Shown: one piece after another, positions 27,014 to 36,738 of the stretch
How the letters are laid out: each line of letters starts with the position of its first letter
Numbering within the stretch: the stretch's first letter is position 1
Assembly: GCF_008727795.1 (NCBI RefSeq)
Contig: NZ_CP044222.1
Span: forward strand, 1,178,001 to 1,242,000
DNA length: 64,000 nucleotides
Source: Nitrincola iocasae
GTDB taxonomy: Bacteria; Pseudomonadota; Gammaproteobacteria; Pseudomonadales; Balneatricaceae
Direction of reading: 5' to 3'
The notes under the pieces: model-generated
The model's input: the letters and a program-made list of their open reading frames with translations, nothing else
Told to the model about the DNA's origin: nothing
Databases searched by the model: none
Made by a program: the position numbers and the translations under genes

Positions 27014-28411
27014 ATGAATGCATCCAAAGCCTCCCGTCTTTATATCCTTGATACCAACGTACTGTTGCATGATCCCAAGTGCTTATATGAGTTCAAGGAA
27101 CAGGATGTCGCTATCCCCATGACCGTGTTGGAAGAGCTGGACGATATCAAGGATCGTAAACAGCATGTGTCTCAGGAAGCCCGACATGCCATTCGCTCGA
27201 TTGATGCTATTCTCAGCACGGCAACCACCCCGGAACAGATTACCAAAGGGGTGCGCATACTGTTGCCGGGCAAAGACCGCCAGGAAAAGCTCGGACGCCT
27301 GAGCATTTTCCCCGATCATGAGCTGACAACCCGGGCGGGATTTTTGCCCGATGAACGCAACAAAGACAACAAGATCATTAACTGTGCCTTGCACCTGCAG
27401 GCAACTTTTCCGCATCGTCAGGTTGTATTGGTCACAAAAGACATCAATATGCGCCTCAAAGCGATGGGGGCTGGATTAAAGCGTGTTGAGGATTACCGTA
27501 CCGATCAGTTGGTATCAGACGTAGAGCTGTTGCCAGAGGGTTACACCTTCCTGGAGCAGCCTTTCTGGGAGCAAGTCGAAAAGGTTGAGAGTTTTCAACG
27601 TGATGGTAAAACCTATCATAAGCTGGACAAAAGCCTGTTGCCTGATACCTGGATGAATGAATATCTGTATGACAGCACACAGGAGTTTGCTGCACGTACA
27701 GTGGCGATTGATGAAACCACCGTGACGCTGCTGGATCTGGGCTATCAGCATCTGATGGATCAGTGTTGCTGGGGTATTTCACCCATCAACATTCAGCAGG
27801 CGTTTGCGATGCAATCAATGCTGGATCCGGACCTGGACTTGAGCATGTTCCTGGGTTCTGCCGGTTCAGGTAAAACCTTGATTGCACTGGCTTGCGCGCT
27901 GGAAATGGTCATCGAGCAGGGGCAGTTCAACAAAATTATCGTGACACGTTCTACACCGCCTGTGGCCGAAGATATCGGTTTTTTGCCCGGCACCGAAGAA
28001 GAGAAAATGACCCCCTGGATGAGTGCCATCAGCGATAACCTGGAAGCGATGCACGAACAGGATGAGCGTCCGCAAAGTAGTGTGAAATATGCACTGGAGA
28101 AAGCCAACCTGCAGTTCAAATCACTTAACTTTATCCGTGGTCGCAGTATTCAAAAAGCCGTGGTGTTAATTGATGAAGCGCAAAACCTGACACCTCAACA
28201 ACTTAAAACTATAATCACGCGTTGCGGCAAGGGCACCAAGATTGTGTGTCTGGGTAATCTGGCACAAATTGATTCCAATTACCTGACGCCACTGACATCG
28301 GGTCTGACCTATATTGTTGAACGTTTTCGTGATTTTGAAGGCTCTGCCAGTGTGCATTTCGAAGGAGTGTTTCGTTCACGCCTGGCGGAATATGCTGAAG
28401 AGCATTTGTAA
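27014..28411 (+). CDS. PIN-PhoH fusion ATPase (PhoH2 type)
   Basis: 465 residues. N-terminal PIN nuclease domain (ILDTNVLLHDP, acidic residues in EELDDIK and KDINMRLKA) is followed by a PhoH ATPase domain with Walker A GSAGSGKT (about 282-289) and Walker B VLIDEAQNLT. PhoH2 proteins are RNA-unwinding ribonucleases in other bacteria. It stands alone with no associated antitoxin-like gene visible. Confidence 0.93.
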   Translation: MNASKASRLYILDTNVLLHDPKCLYEFKEQDVAIPMTVLEELDDIKDRKQHVSQEARHAIRSIDAILSTATTPEQITKGVRILLPGKDRQEKLGRLSIFPDHELTTRAGFLPDERNKDNKIINCALHLQATFPHRQVVLVTKDINMRLKAMGAGLKRVEDYRTDQLVSDVELLPEGYTFLEQPFWEQVEKVESFQRDGKTYHKLDKSLLPDTWMNEYLYDSTQEFAARTVAIDETTVTLLDLGYQHLMDQCCWGISPINIQQAFAMQSMLDPDLDLSMFLGSAGSGKTLIALACALEMVIEQGQFNKIIVTRSTPPVAEDIGFLPGTEEEKMTPWMSAISDNLEAMHEQDERPQSSVKYALEKANLQFKSLNFIRGRSIQKAVVLIDEAQNLTPQQLKTIITRCGKGTKIVCLGNLAQIDSNYLTPLTSGLTYIVERFRDFEGSASVHFEGVFRSRLAEYAEEHL

Positions 28412-28490
28412 CTATTTTTGTAACTACCTATCTGAGTTGAGCGGGCGGCGATCCTATCGTTAGCACCGCCAGCTCCCTGAGGAAAGCGGG

Positions 28491-30716
28491 ATGTTTGCGG
28501 CCCACACTGTTATCCTGATCATATTGTTGTATGTGATGTGTCTGTTTGGCCTTGCCGTCTGGGTTGAGCGGCGTACCCGTTTTCGCAGCAGCAGCCTGAT
28601 GCCCGGTTGGGTCTATGCACTGTCATTGGCGGTTTTTTTCACTTCCTGGACTTTTTACGGCAGTGTCGGCTTTGCCGTCCAGTCTGGAATGCTGTTTCTG
28701 GGTATCTATGTGGGTGCTTTGTTGAGTGTCATCTTCTGGTGGGTAACCCTCAGGCGCATGGTGGCGGTCAAGGAAGTTTTTCGCATCACCAGTATTGCAG
28801 ATTTTATCTCCACTCGTTATCGGCGTTCACAGCGTATTGCCGCCTTGGTGACTATTCTGGCGCTCAGCGGGGTTGCGCCATACATCTCGTTGCAACTGAC
28901 CGCTGTGGTGAGCAGTTTCAGTATTATTACCGGTAGCCATGAACGCGATGCCTGGGATGTGACAGGGTTGCTGGTGATGCTGATGATGCTGGCGTTTACC
29001 ATTATGTTTGGTATCCGGCGCCTTGATCCAACTGAACGCCACAGTGGCATGATTGCGGTGCTGGTAGCAGAGTGTGTAGTCAAGCTGGTCGCGCTGGGCG
29101 TGGTGGGTGTCTTTATCATCGGCGCAGTATTCGGTGATCTGAATGAACTGGCCTTTGCGCTGGCTCAGGATGAGCAATTAAGTTACCTGACTGAATTCCA
29201 ACAGCCCTCTCATTCCGTGCTGATGTGGACTACGTTGATTATACTGGGTTTTTCTGCCGTACAGTTTTTGCCGCGTCAGTTTCATGTCAGTGTGGTGGAA
29301 AGCAGTGATCAGCGCCACATCAAAACAGCCATGTGGATGTTTCCCTTCTACCTGATTCTGATAAACCTGTTCGTGATTCCGATTGCTGCCGCAGGGCTCA
29401 AGATAGGGTTGCCAATCGGCTCGGCCGACTTCTTCGTGCTCAAAGTGCCGCAATACCTGGGTAACGATCTGATAACCTTGCTGGCCTTTATCGGTGGTTT
29501 TGCGGCAGCAACCGGCATGATTATTATATCGACCATGACACTGGCAACGATGACATCGAACCACCTGGTACTGCCGGTGTGCGGGAAAGTGCGCTTTCTT
29601 GAACCCTTACAGGGCTATTTGTTGCAGATTCGCTGGGTTATAGCCGCTCTGATTCTGGTGTCCAGTTATGTGCTGGCTATGGTGCTGAGTAACTCCTACA
29701 TCCTCTCTGCTATGGGGTTGATCTCCTTTGTCGCTGTACTGCAGTTGGCTCCTTCAATTATTATTGGCATGTTCTGGCGTCATGGTAACAGTATGGGCGC
29801 GATGCTCGGGTTGTTTGCCGGTTACATCTTGTGGGGCTGGACGCTGATCATTCCATCAATGATTGCTGAAGGCTGGTTGCCTTCAGCCATTATGACGCAG
29901 GGACCTTTCGGGATCAGTTGGCTACGTCCGGAAGCCTTTCTTGGCGTGGGATTTCTGCCGCCACTGATCCATAGTGTCTTCTGGTCCATGCTGTTTAATA
30001 TACTCCTCTATCTGTTGGGGTCCTGGTTCTATCATCCGCAGAAACACGAACGTGCTCTGACGCGTGAGTTTATGGCAGCGATGCTGTCCAGAGGCAAAGT
30101 AACCGGCAAAGCCAGGCCCACCGGACTGGATGCCTATATAGCGCTGGAACCCAAGTTAACGGAAGCACATGATCTATTGGTGCGCTATCTGGGCTCAGAT
30201 AAAACTGATGGCGCCATTCAGCGTATTACCGATGACCTGCAGGTCAGTGGCAAACCCTATCTGACCATTATTGAGCTGATGGAGTTTCACCGCATGCTCG
30301 AGCATGTGCTGGCCGGCTCTATTGGCTCGGCCAGTGCGCACACGGCGATGGAAGAGCGCATCAACTACAACGAACGTGAAGCGGCTGATTTGAAATCGCT
30401 TTACAGTCATATTGTTAATGAACTGCAAGGACAGATGCGCGTCGACCAGTCAACCGATGAAGCGGGTGGTGGTTATATGTTCCTTGATCAGATGCAGAGT
30501 CAGCTGGATGAGTTGGAAACCACCATCAGTGATCAGAAAAAGCGTATCGCTGAACTGGAAGTCAGGCTGGAAGTGCGCTACGAAGAGATCTTTAAGCATC
30601 GAATGGAAGCACAGAAACTCAAAGTTGAAAATGACAGCTTGCGCCGCCGTCTGGTTAATGTCACTGATCTGCCCGATAAAGCAGCCCCCCCAGATGATGA
30701 GCAAAACAGCCACTGA
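28491..30716 (+). CDS. Sodium/solute symporter-STAC protein lacking a kinase domain
   Basis: 741 residues. About 13 membrane segments of the sodium:solute symporter fold fill residues 1-520, with the family stretches FFTSWTFYGSVGFAVQSG and QFLPRQFHVSVVE. After a linker, residues about 540-620 look like the STAC domain that joins such transporters to histidine kinases in CbrA-like proteins. The protein then ends in a coiled coil (about 650-725) rather than in HisKA/ATPase domains. The ATG has GAGGA upstream. It may be a transporter, a receptor or a platform for a separate kinase; the substrate is unknown. Confidence 0.8.
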   Translation: MFAAHTVILIILLYVMCLFGLAVWVERRTRFRSSSLMPGWVYALSLAVFFTSWTFYGSVGFAVQSGMLFLGIYVGALLSVIFWWVTLRRMVAVKEVFRITSIADFISTRYRRSQRIAALVTILALSGVAPYISLQLTAVVSSFSIITGSHERDAWDVTGLLVMLMMLAFTIMFGIRRLDPTERHSGMIAVLVAECVVKLVALGVVGVFIIGAVFGDLNELAFALAQDEQLSYLTEFQQPSHSVLMWTTLIILGFSAVQFLPRQFHVSVVESSDQRHIKTAMWMFPFYLILINLFVIPIAAAGLKIGLPIGSADFFVLKVPQYLGNDLITLLAFIGGFAAATGMIIISTMTLATMTSNHLVLPVCGKVRFLEPLQGYLLQIRWVIAALILVSSYVLAMVLSNSYILSAMGLISFVAVLQLAPSIIIGMFWRHGNSMGAMLGLFAGYILWGWTLIIPSMIAEGWLPSAIMTQGPFGISWLRPEAFLGVGFLPPLIHSVFWSMLFNILLYLLGSWFYHPQKHERALTREFMAAMLSRGKVTGKARPTGLDAYIALEPKLTEAHDLLVRYLGSDKTDGAIQRITDDLQVSGKPYLTIIELMEFHRMLEHVLAGSIGSASAHTAMEERINYNEREAADLKSLYSHIVNELQGQMRVDQSTDEAGGGYMFLDQMQSQLDELETTISDQKKRIAELEVRLEVRYEEIFKHRMEAQKLKVENDSLRRRLVNVTDLPDKAAPPDDEQNSH

Positions 30717-30762
30717 TGAAACTGGCTAGACTAACCAATTTTGTAACCAAGTGAGAACATAG

Positions 30763-32667
30763 ATGGCCGATTGGAACGCCTCAGATAGCCTGGCTTTATA
30801 TAATGTTTCCCGCTGGGGAGCCGGCTATTTTGGCATTTCCGAGCAGGGTGATGTGACGGTTCGTGACACCCTTTCCGGGGCAGAAGTAAGCTTTGCCGAT
30901 ATTCTGCAGATGATTCAGGCGCGCGGGTTGGAATTGCCGGTACTGATCCGGTTTCCGCATATACTGCATCACAGGGTCGCGAGCCTCGTGGATAGTTTTG
31001 CCCGCGCCATTGAAAACGAGGAGTATCAGGGACGTTTCATCAGTGTTTATCCGATCAAGGTCAATCAGCAGCGTGAGGTGGTCGAGGCCATCGTCGCTGG
31101 GCAGCGTCAGGTGCTGGCGGGAAATACCGGACTGGAAGCTGGCAGTAAACCCGAGCTTCTGGCTGTACTGGCGATGTCCGAACCGGGTAAATCTACGGTT
31201 ATCTGTAACGGCTATAAAGATGAAGACTATATTCGCCTGGCCCTGACCGGTGAGCGTCTGGGGCACAAGGTGTATATCGTGCTGGAGAAATCCAGTGAGC
31301 TGAATGACGTGTTGCGGGTTGCGGCCGAGTTGAAGGTGCAGCCGCGCATCGGTGTCCGAGCACGTTTGTCCACCGTCGGTAAGGGCAACTGGCAGGACAG
31401 TGGTGGGTTGAAATCCAAGTTCGGGCTTTCCGCCAGTGAAATTCTGAAAACCATCGAGATACTCCGCAGTCATGACCAGGTTCAGGCCTTCCAGTTGCTG
31501 CATTTTCATCTGGGTAGTCAGATAGCCAATATTCAGGATATTCAGGTGGGGTTGCGGGAGGCCGCTTGTTTCTATGCCCAGTTACGCCTAATGGGTATGC
31601 CGGTCGAAGTGGCTGATGTGGGTGGTGGACTGGGAATCGACTATGAAGGTACGGCGTCGCGCAGTATCTGTTCGATGAACTACACCCTGGACGAGTATGC
31701 CAAGCGCGTGGTGCAGGCGTTTAAAGAGGTCGCGCTGGAGCATGATCTGCCACAGCCGCACCTGATCAGTGAGTCGGGAAGGGCGGTGACAGCCCATCAT
31801 GCCGTGCTGGTAACCAACGTGATAGGTATAGAGCGTCAGGAAGTGCACAGTCTGGCAGAGCCTGAAGCGTTGGATCATCTGCTGCTGCAGCGCATCTGGC
31901 AAAACTATCAGGACGCCTTGGGGCGTGAACGCAGCCTCAGCGAGGTCTATCATGACCTGGTGACTCATAATCAGGATTTGAACCATGCCTTTACTCACGG
32001 TGATCTGAGTCTGGTTGATCGGGCGTCGGGTGAACAGATGATGCGTGCTACGGCACTTTATCTGATGCAGCGCCTGAATCCGGCCAAGCGCCACCACAGT
32101 GCGATTCTGGATGAGCTCAACGAGCAGATGGCGGATAAACTCTTTGCCAATTTCTCTTTGTTTCAGTCGCTGCCGGATGTCTGGGGAATCAACCAGATTT
32201 TCCCCATACTGCCACTGCGTGACCTGGATAAATACCCCTCGCGGCGCGGTGTGATTCGTGACATTACCTGTGATTCCGATGGCCGTATTGATCAGTATGT
32301 CGATGGTGAAGGGCTGGAAACCACACTGCCTTACCCACCCATGGAAGTGGCCAACTCGCTGCTGGGGTTCTTTTTGGTCGGCGCCTATCAGGAAATTCTC
32401 GGAGACCTGCATAATCTGTTTGGCGATACAGATGCTGCCAATGTTGAGTTTAATCAAACCGGTAGCGTTGAGGTGAGCCACATGCAGCGCGGCGATACCG
32501 TTGCCAAGGTGCTGCAGTATGTGAACTTCAATCCGGAAAAGTTGCTGGAATCGTTAAACCGTCAGGTGGCGGCTTCAGACCTGAGTGCAGCGGACAAAAA
32601 GCAAACTATCCGTGAGCTGCGCATGGGTATGGATGATACCACCTATCTTGAACAACCCAATCTGTAG
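30763..32667 (+). CDS. speA: Biosynthetic arginine decarboxylase
   Basis: 634 residues, the normal size. It converts arginine to agmatine for polyamine synthesis, using PLP. The PLP lysine is K99 in ISVYPIKVNQQREV; VGVRARLS-type and HFHLGSQI segments, ADVGGGLGIDYEG and the C-terminal catalytic Cys region CDSDGRIDQY are conserved. No agmatinase or agmatine deiminase gene is adjacent. The C-terminal end is intact. Confidence 0.96.
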   Translation: MADWNASDSLALYNVSRWGAGYFGISEQGDVTVRDTLSGAEVSFADILQMIQARGLELPVLIRFPHILHHRVASLVDSFARAIENEEYQGRFISVYPIKVNQQREVVEAIVAGQRQVLAGNTGLEAGSKPELLAVLAMSEPGKSTVICNGYKDEDYIRLALTGERLGHKVYIVLEKSSELNDVLRVAAELKVQPRIGVRARLSTVGKGNWQDSGGLKSKFGLSASEILKTIEILRSHDQVQAFQLLHFHLGSQIANIQDIQVGLREAACFYAQLRLMGMPVEVADVGGGLGIDYEGTASRSICSMNYTLDEYAKRVVQAFKEVALEHDLPQPHLISESGRAVTAHHAVLVTNVIGIERQEVHSLAEPEALDHLLLQRIWQNYQDALGRERSLSEVYHDLVTHNQDLNHAFTHGDLSLVDRASGEQMMRATALYLMQRLNPAKRHHSAILDELNEQMADKLFANFSLFQSLPDVWGINQIFPILPLRDLDKYPSRRGVIRDITCDSDGRIDQYVDGEGLETTLPYPPMEVANSLLGFFLVGAYQEILGDLHNLFGDTDAANVEFNQTGSVEVSHMQRGDTVAKVLQYVNFNPEKLLESLNRQVAASDLSAADKKQTIRELRMGMDDTTYLEQPNL

Positions 32668-32704
32668 CCTGGCTAACTCCGCCTTTTGCTGTACCGGTAA
32701 CGCT

Positions 32705-33484
32705 TCAGCGCGTTGCCAGTACATCATGACTGGGTTTGCTGGATGTACGGGTAAAATCACTGAAGCCCTGCTGCCGCAGTAAAGCTTCAAGGGCTTTTCC
32801 CTCGCTCCATCGAGGGTTCACCTCATAAAATACCGCTTTTGCTTTGTCGAGGATGTTACTGGTAATTAAGGCATCAAAAACCGTTCTTTCATGACCTTCC
32901 ACATCCACTTTGATGATCAGGTCGGCTTCTGTGGGGACCAACGCTTGCAGTGCTTCAGGTCCGAGCATTGAGATGGTTTCGGTTATGCCAAACCAGCGCG
33001 CTGGCTGAAACCATCCAGGTAGCTGGCGCAAGGATGCGGCACCACTATGCCCCAGTTTTTTGGTGATCTTCGCCTCTCCGCTAGTCAGGGAGACTGCGGC
33101 CTGGATGGGCTGGACAAAATCCCCAATACCATTAATGGCGATGTTGGACTTTAATAACGCAAATGTGCGCGCCACAGGCTCAAAAGCAATCGCCTTCTGG
33201 CAGTTTGCATTGAGCCCTGCAAGAATAGAATAAAGCCCTTGATTGGCGCCAATATCAACAAATACAAAAGATTGGTATTGGTGCTGTAAATAGTCTGCCA
33301 GAAGGCGGTCATAGGAACCTTTTGTGCAGAAGTGGAACGTGGCATCAAGCCGATTCTGGCGCAACAAAATACCATAGTCTGAGCGTATATAGCCTGCAGG
33401 TGGTGCGACAGTTTTTTTATGAAATTGGGAACTGCGGATCTGCCGTTGTTGAGCGGGGGTATCCAGGTATAGTGAGTCAGACAT
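32705..33484 (-). CDS. FkbM-family methyltransferase
   Basis: 259 residues. The SAM-binding motif is FVFVDIGANQGLYSIL, followed by AFEPVARTFALLKSNI and IIKVDVEGHERTVFDAL, the acidic motif of FkbM enzymes, which usually O-methylate sugars or small molecules. It is monocistronic, ends towards speA and has no polysaccharide or natural-product genes near it, so the substrate is unknown. The 259 bases upstream (to the HDOD-GGDEF gene) hold the divergent promoters; I see no further feature. Confidence 0.85.
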   Translation of the reverse strand: MSDSLYLDTPAQQRQIRSSQFHKKTVAPPAGYIRSDYGILLRQNRLDATFHFCTKGSYDRLLADYLQHQYQSFVFVDIGANQGLYSILAGLNANCQKAIAFEPVARTFALLKSNIAINGIGDFVQPIQAAVSLTSGEAKITKKLGHSGAASLRQLPGWFQPARWFGITETISMLGPEALQALVPTEADLIIKVDVEGHERTVFDALITSNILDKAKAVFYEVNPRWSEGKALEALLRQQGFSDFTRTSSKPSHDVLATR

Positions 33485-33743
33485 CGCGATTCCTCTAGAA
33501 ATTTGACTTAACCTAGCGCTTTTTTGTTACAAATATTTGACAGGGTGTTTTGTATCACTCCCCAGACCTCAGTAATAGGCTGGTTTGCTCCTGGGTACTC
33601 CAAAGTCGTAGGTAAGTTTGGCTATATACCTGCTGCGAAAGCTGAGGCAAACTACTAGTTGCAACAAACTGGTTATACCATGATGGCCTCATTTAAACCG
33701 AATTGCCTTCATAAAATCCGGTGCGATTCTGGAAGTTATATGT

Positions 33744-35705
33744 ATGATAAGTAAGAAATCTATTAAAAATGTAACCTCTCAGACTCAATCGAGCGGGCCG
33801 GAAGCCTCCTGTGCTCAGATGCTGCTGGAGTCATCCGCCGAATTGCTGCCAACGCCCGACGGTGTCGCGCTGGCCATTATGGAAGCATGGGAAAACGAAA
33901 ACACGACAGTGCAACAAATAGCCAGGTTGGTCCAAATGGACCCTTCGCTAACTGGCCGTATACTTAAGCTAGCAAACTCCGCGGCCACTGGCCGTCGTCC
34001 AGTGGCGTCAGTGCCGGAAGCGATCGTTCGCGTTGGTATACAGACGGTAGGCCAGCTTGCGGTAGCATTTTCATTAATCGGCAATGAAAGCGTAATTAAC
34101 TGTCCTGCGTTCAATCACCAGAAATACTGGACTCGATGCCTGCTTATGGCCGTACTCTCACGAGGCCTTGCCAAAGCGACTCAGGTAGCTCCACCGGATG
34201 ATATATTTGCCTGCGGACTGCTTGCTCGAATTGGTGTACTGGGATTGGCATCAGTCTACCCTGAAGCTTACTCCAATATTCTATCTACCCCCAGGCCCGA
34301 TCTTATCGTCCAGGAAAAAGAGACCTTTGGAATCGACCACAACGAGCTGTCCGAGGCAATGATGGTAGATTTCTGTGTACCGCGTGCACTGGCTGAACCC
34401 GCCCGATACCACGAAAATCCAACCCAATCAGGGTTTGAACAGGAGTCACGGCCTCATAAAATAATGACGCTACTTCATTTGGCTTATCATCTTTCCGAAG
34501 TGGCTATTCGTGATGATGGAAACCTTACTGTAAAGGCCTCTACAATCAAGGTGATATGCGCTCAATTGAAGCTGCAGGAAGGCCGGATTGATATCATTTT
34601 TAATCAAGCACTGGATGATTGGCGTGAATGGTCTGAGATATTTAACTTGTCGACAGATGAGGCGCAAAATTATACAGATCTGGACTTTGACGTAGCCGAC
34701 TCATTCCTGTCACCGAATGAACCAGTAACCTCCAGTGTTGAAACACTGTCCGCTGCCATTGTCGCAGATGCTGAAATATTTGATTTATTGTCGGGAAAGC
34801 TGACCCAGTTAGGTTTTCCAGCCCTGCATTGCGAGAAGGCTACAGCAGCGATGCAGCTAGCAATGAATAGGCAAGCAAACGTTTTTTTCGTATCCCAGAA
34901 GAATACTCAGTTTATAGATATGCTGCGAGGTGCCAAGGAGTTTGACGCCAGCTATGTCTTTTTTATGCTAGCTAAAACTGACGCTGAACTCGAAGCCAAA
35001 GCCTACCTTGCTGGTGCTGACGATGTGATTACCAATGACATCCGGGTAACGCACCTTAAAGCCCGATTAAAGCCGGCCATGCGGATGCTTAAACGCTATG
35101 AACGCTGGCGCAATGACCGAACAGAGCTGCGCCGTATTGCCAAAGAGCTTTCCCTGTCTCATCGGCAGCAGCAGTTACTGGCTTTGACCGATCAGTTGAC
35201 AGAGCTACCCAACCGTCGCGCCGCAATGGAAGCGCTAGATCAGGCCTGGAGTGGAAGTATTAGATCACAGACACCTTGTTCACTGCTGATCCTGGATATC
35301 GATCACTTCAAAAATATCAATGATAATTACGGGCATGACGTGGGTGATGAAGTGCTGCGTGCGGTGGCCATCATCCTGAAAACAAATATTCGTCGCGAAG
35401 ACACTATCGCTCGTATCGGTGGTGAAGAGTTTTTATTAATCAGCCCTCATCTGCCTACACGAGATGCGCTGGTCGCAGCAGAGCGACTGCGTAAACAATT
35501 GGAAAACGCCAAGATCGATGCTGGTGGTGAGACCATCTGCATAACCATGAGTATTGGCATGGCGATGCGAGAAGACACCATGCGTCATGGCGAGGATCTT
35601 ATGATCTCAGCTGATAAGGCGCTTTATGCAGCTAAAAATGCCGGGCGTAACCGCATCGCTTTGAATTCTGCTGGCCAAATTCGTATGCTCAAAAATGATA
35701 AATAG
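33744..35705 (+). CDS. HDOD-(pseudo)receiver-GGDEF diguanylate cyclase
   Basis: 653 residues, soluble. An HDOD domain (about 30-230, signature PLPTPDGVALAIME-like with ARLVQMDPSLTGRILKLANS) is followed by a receiver-like domain (about 345-450, AAIVADAEIFDLLSGKL ... YLAGADDVITND) that lacks a recognisable phospho-acceptor Asp in the usual place. The GGDEF domain is active-looking: LTDQLTELPNRRAA, RIGGEEF, and an intact RxxD product-inhibition site (RRED) five residues before GGEEF. It should make c-di-GMP under feedback control; the input is unknown. Confidence 0.85.
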   Translation: MISKKSIKNVTSQTQSSGPEASCAQMLLESSAELLPTPDGVALAIMEAWENENTTVQQIARLVQMDPSLTGRILKLANSAATGRRPVASVPEAIVRVGIQTVGQLAVAFSLIGNESVINCPAFNHQKYWTRCLLMAVLSRGLAKATQVAPPDDIFACGLLARIGVLGLASVYPEAYSNILSTPRPDLIVQEKETFGIDHNELSEAMMVDFCVPRALAEPARYHENPTQSGFEQESRPHKIMTLLHLAYHLSEVAIRDDGNLTVKASTIKVICAQLKLQEGRIDIIFNQALDDWREWSEIFNLSTDEAQNYTDLDFDVADSFLSPNEPVTSSVETLSAAIVADAEIFDLLSGKLTQLGFPALHCEKATAAMQLAMNRQANVFFVSQKNTQFIDMLRGAKEFDASYVFFMLAKTDAELEAKAYLAGADDVITNDIRVTHLKARLKPAMRMLKRYERWRNDRTELRRIAKELSLSHRQQQLLALTDQLTELPNRRAAMEALDQAWSGSIRSQTPCSLLILDIDHFKNINDNYGHDVGDEVLRAVAIILKTNIRREDTIARIGGEEFLLISPHLPTRDALVAAERLRKQLENAKIDAGGETICITMSIGMAMREDTMRHGEDLMISADKALYAAKNAGRNRIALNSAGQIRMLKNDK

Positions 35706-35761
35706 AAACGGGTGACTGTTTTTCCCCTTATATCGCAAGCCACACCCCCCTTGCGGTAGAA

Positions 35762-36727
35762 TTGCACCTCCGTTTTGATGCGTTATGGAGTACACCCGCT
35801 TTGACATCCCCGATTACATATCCTGATCTTCCCGTATCAGCACGACGAGATGAAATTCTGGCCGCCATTCGTGATAATCAGGTGGTGGTGATTGCAGGGG
35901 AGACAGGTTCAGGTAAAACCACCCAGATTCCAAAAATGTGCCTGGAACTTGGGCTGGGTTGTACCGGTTTGATCGGCCACACCCAGCCACGACGTTTGGC
36001 TGCCCGCGCGGTGGCATCTCGTCTGGCAGAGGAGCTAAATACTCCCTTGGGTGAAAGGGTGGGCTTTCAGGTTCGTTTTCACGATCAGGTCAGTGACAAG
36101 ACACAAATCAAAGTAATGACCGACGGTATCCTTCTGGCCGAGACGCAGAAAGACCGGTTTATGGCAAAGTATGACGTCATCATCATCGATGAAGCCCACG
36201 AGCGCAGTCTCAATATCGATTTTCTGCTCGGCTACCTGAAAAATATCCTGCCCAAGCGCCCGGATCTGAAACTGATCATTACCTCGGCGACTATCGATCT
36301 GGCGCGTTTTTCAGAGCATTTTGATCAGGCACCGATCATCGAAGTCTCCGGACGCACCTTCCCGGTGGATATTCTCTACCGCCCCCTGCATGAAATGGAA
36401 GTCGAGGATGAAAAAGCCCAGGATCTGCAGCAGGGGATACTCCAGGCTGTGGATGAGCTGATCGCTATAGATCGCAGCAAGCGCAGCCAGGGGCCGGGCG
36501 ATATTCTGGTGTTTCTGCCGGGTGAGCGTGAAATTCGTGAAACGGCGGATACCCTGCGCAAAGCCGAGCTTAGAGATACAGAGATCATTCCGCTGTATGC
36601 ACGCCTGTCACTGGCGGAGCAGAATCGGGTGTTTCATGAGCAACGTGGGGCGGGGCGGCGTATTGTGCTGGCGACCAATGTTGGGGGATCAAAAAGACCA
36701 AAAATTGTCCCTAGGTTACTTTTTTAA
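35762..36727 (+). pseudogene. hrpA: Truncated resident hrpA 5' end (helicase RecA1 domain only)
   Basis: This frame encodes the first third of DEAH helicase HrpA: Walker A GETGSGKT, QPRRLAARA, DEAHERSLN, ITSATID and GEREIRETA. At motif V (LATNV...), homology stops at about base 36683, and 14 foreign codons lead to a stop. Bases 35715-36683 are paralogous to 43471-44424, about 75% identical in DNA and higher in protein. Its base composition matches the 3' part of the full gene at 44.4-47.3 kb, so this is the original resident 5' end. Relative to the other copy the leader has a 1-base deletion, so the conserved ATG (35776) is out of frame; TTG 35762 or 35801 would be needed. Probably non-functional. 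Confidence 0.9.
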
Positions 36728-36738
36728 ATATCAATTGC

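Noticed and set aside
35776..35790. ATG of the first hrpA copy as a start for the truncated helicase
   Set aside because: A one-base difference from the second copy puts this ATG out of frame with the helicase.
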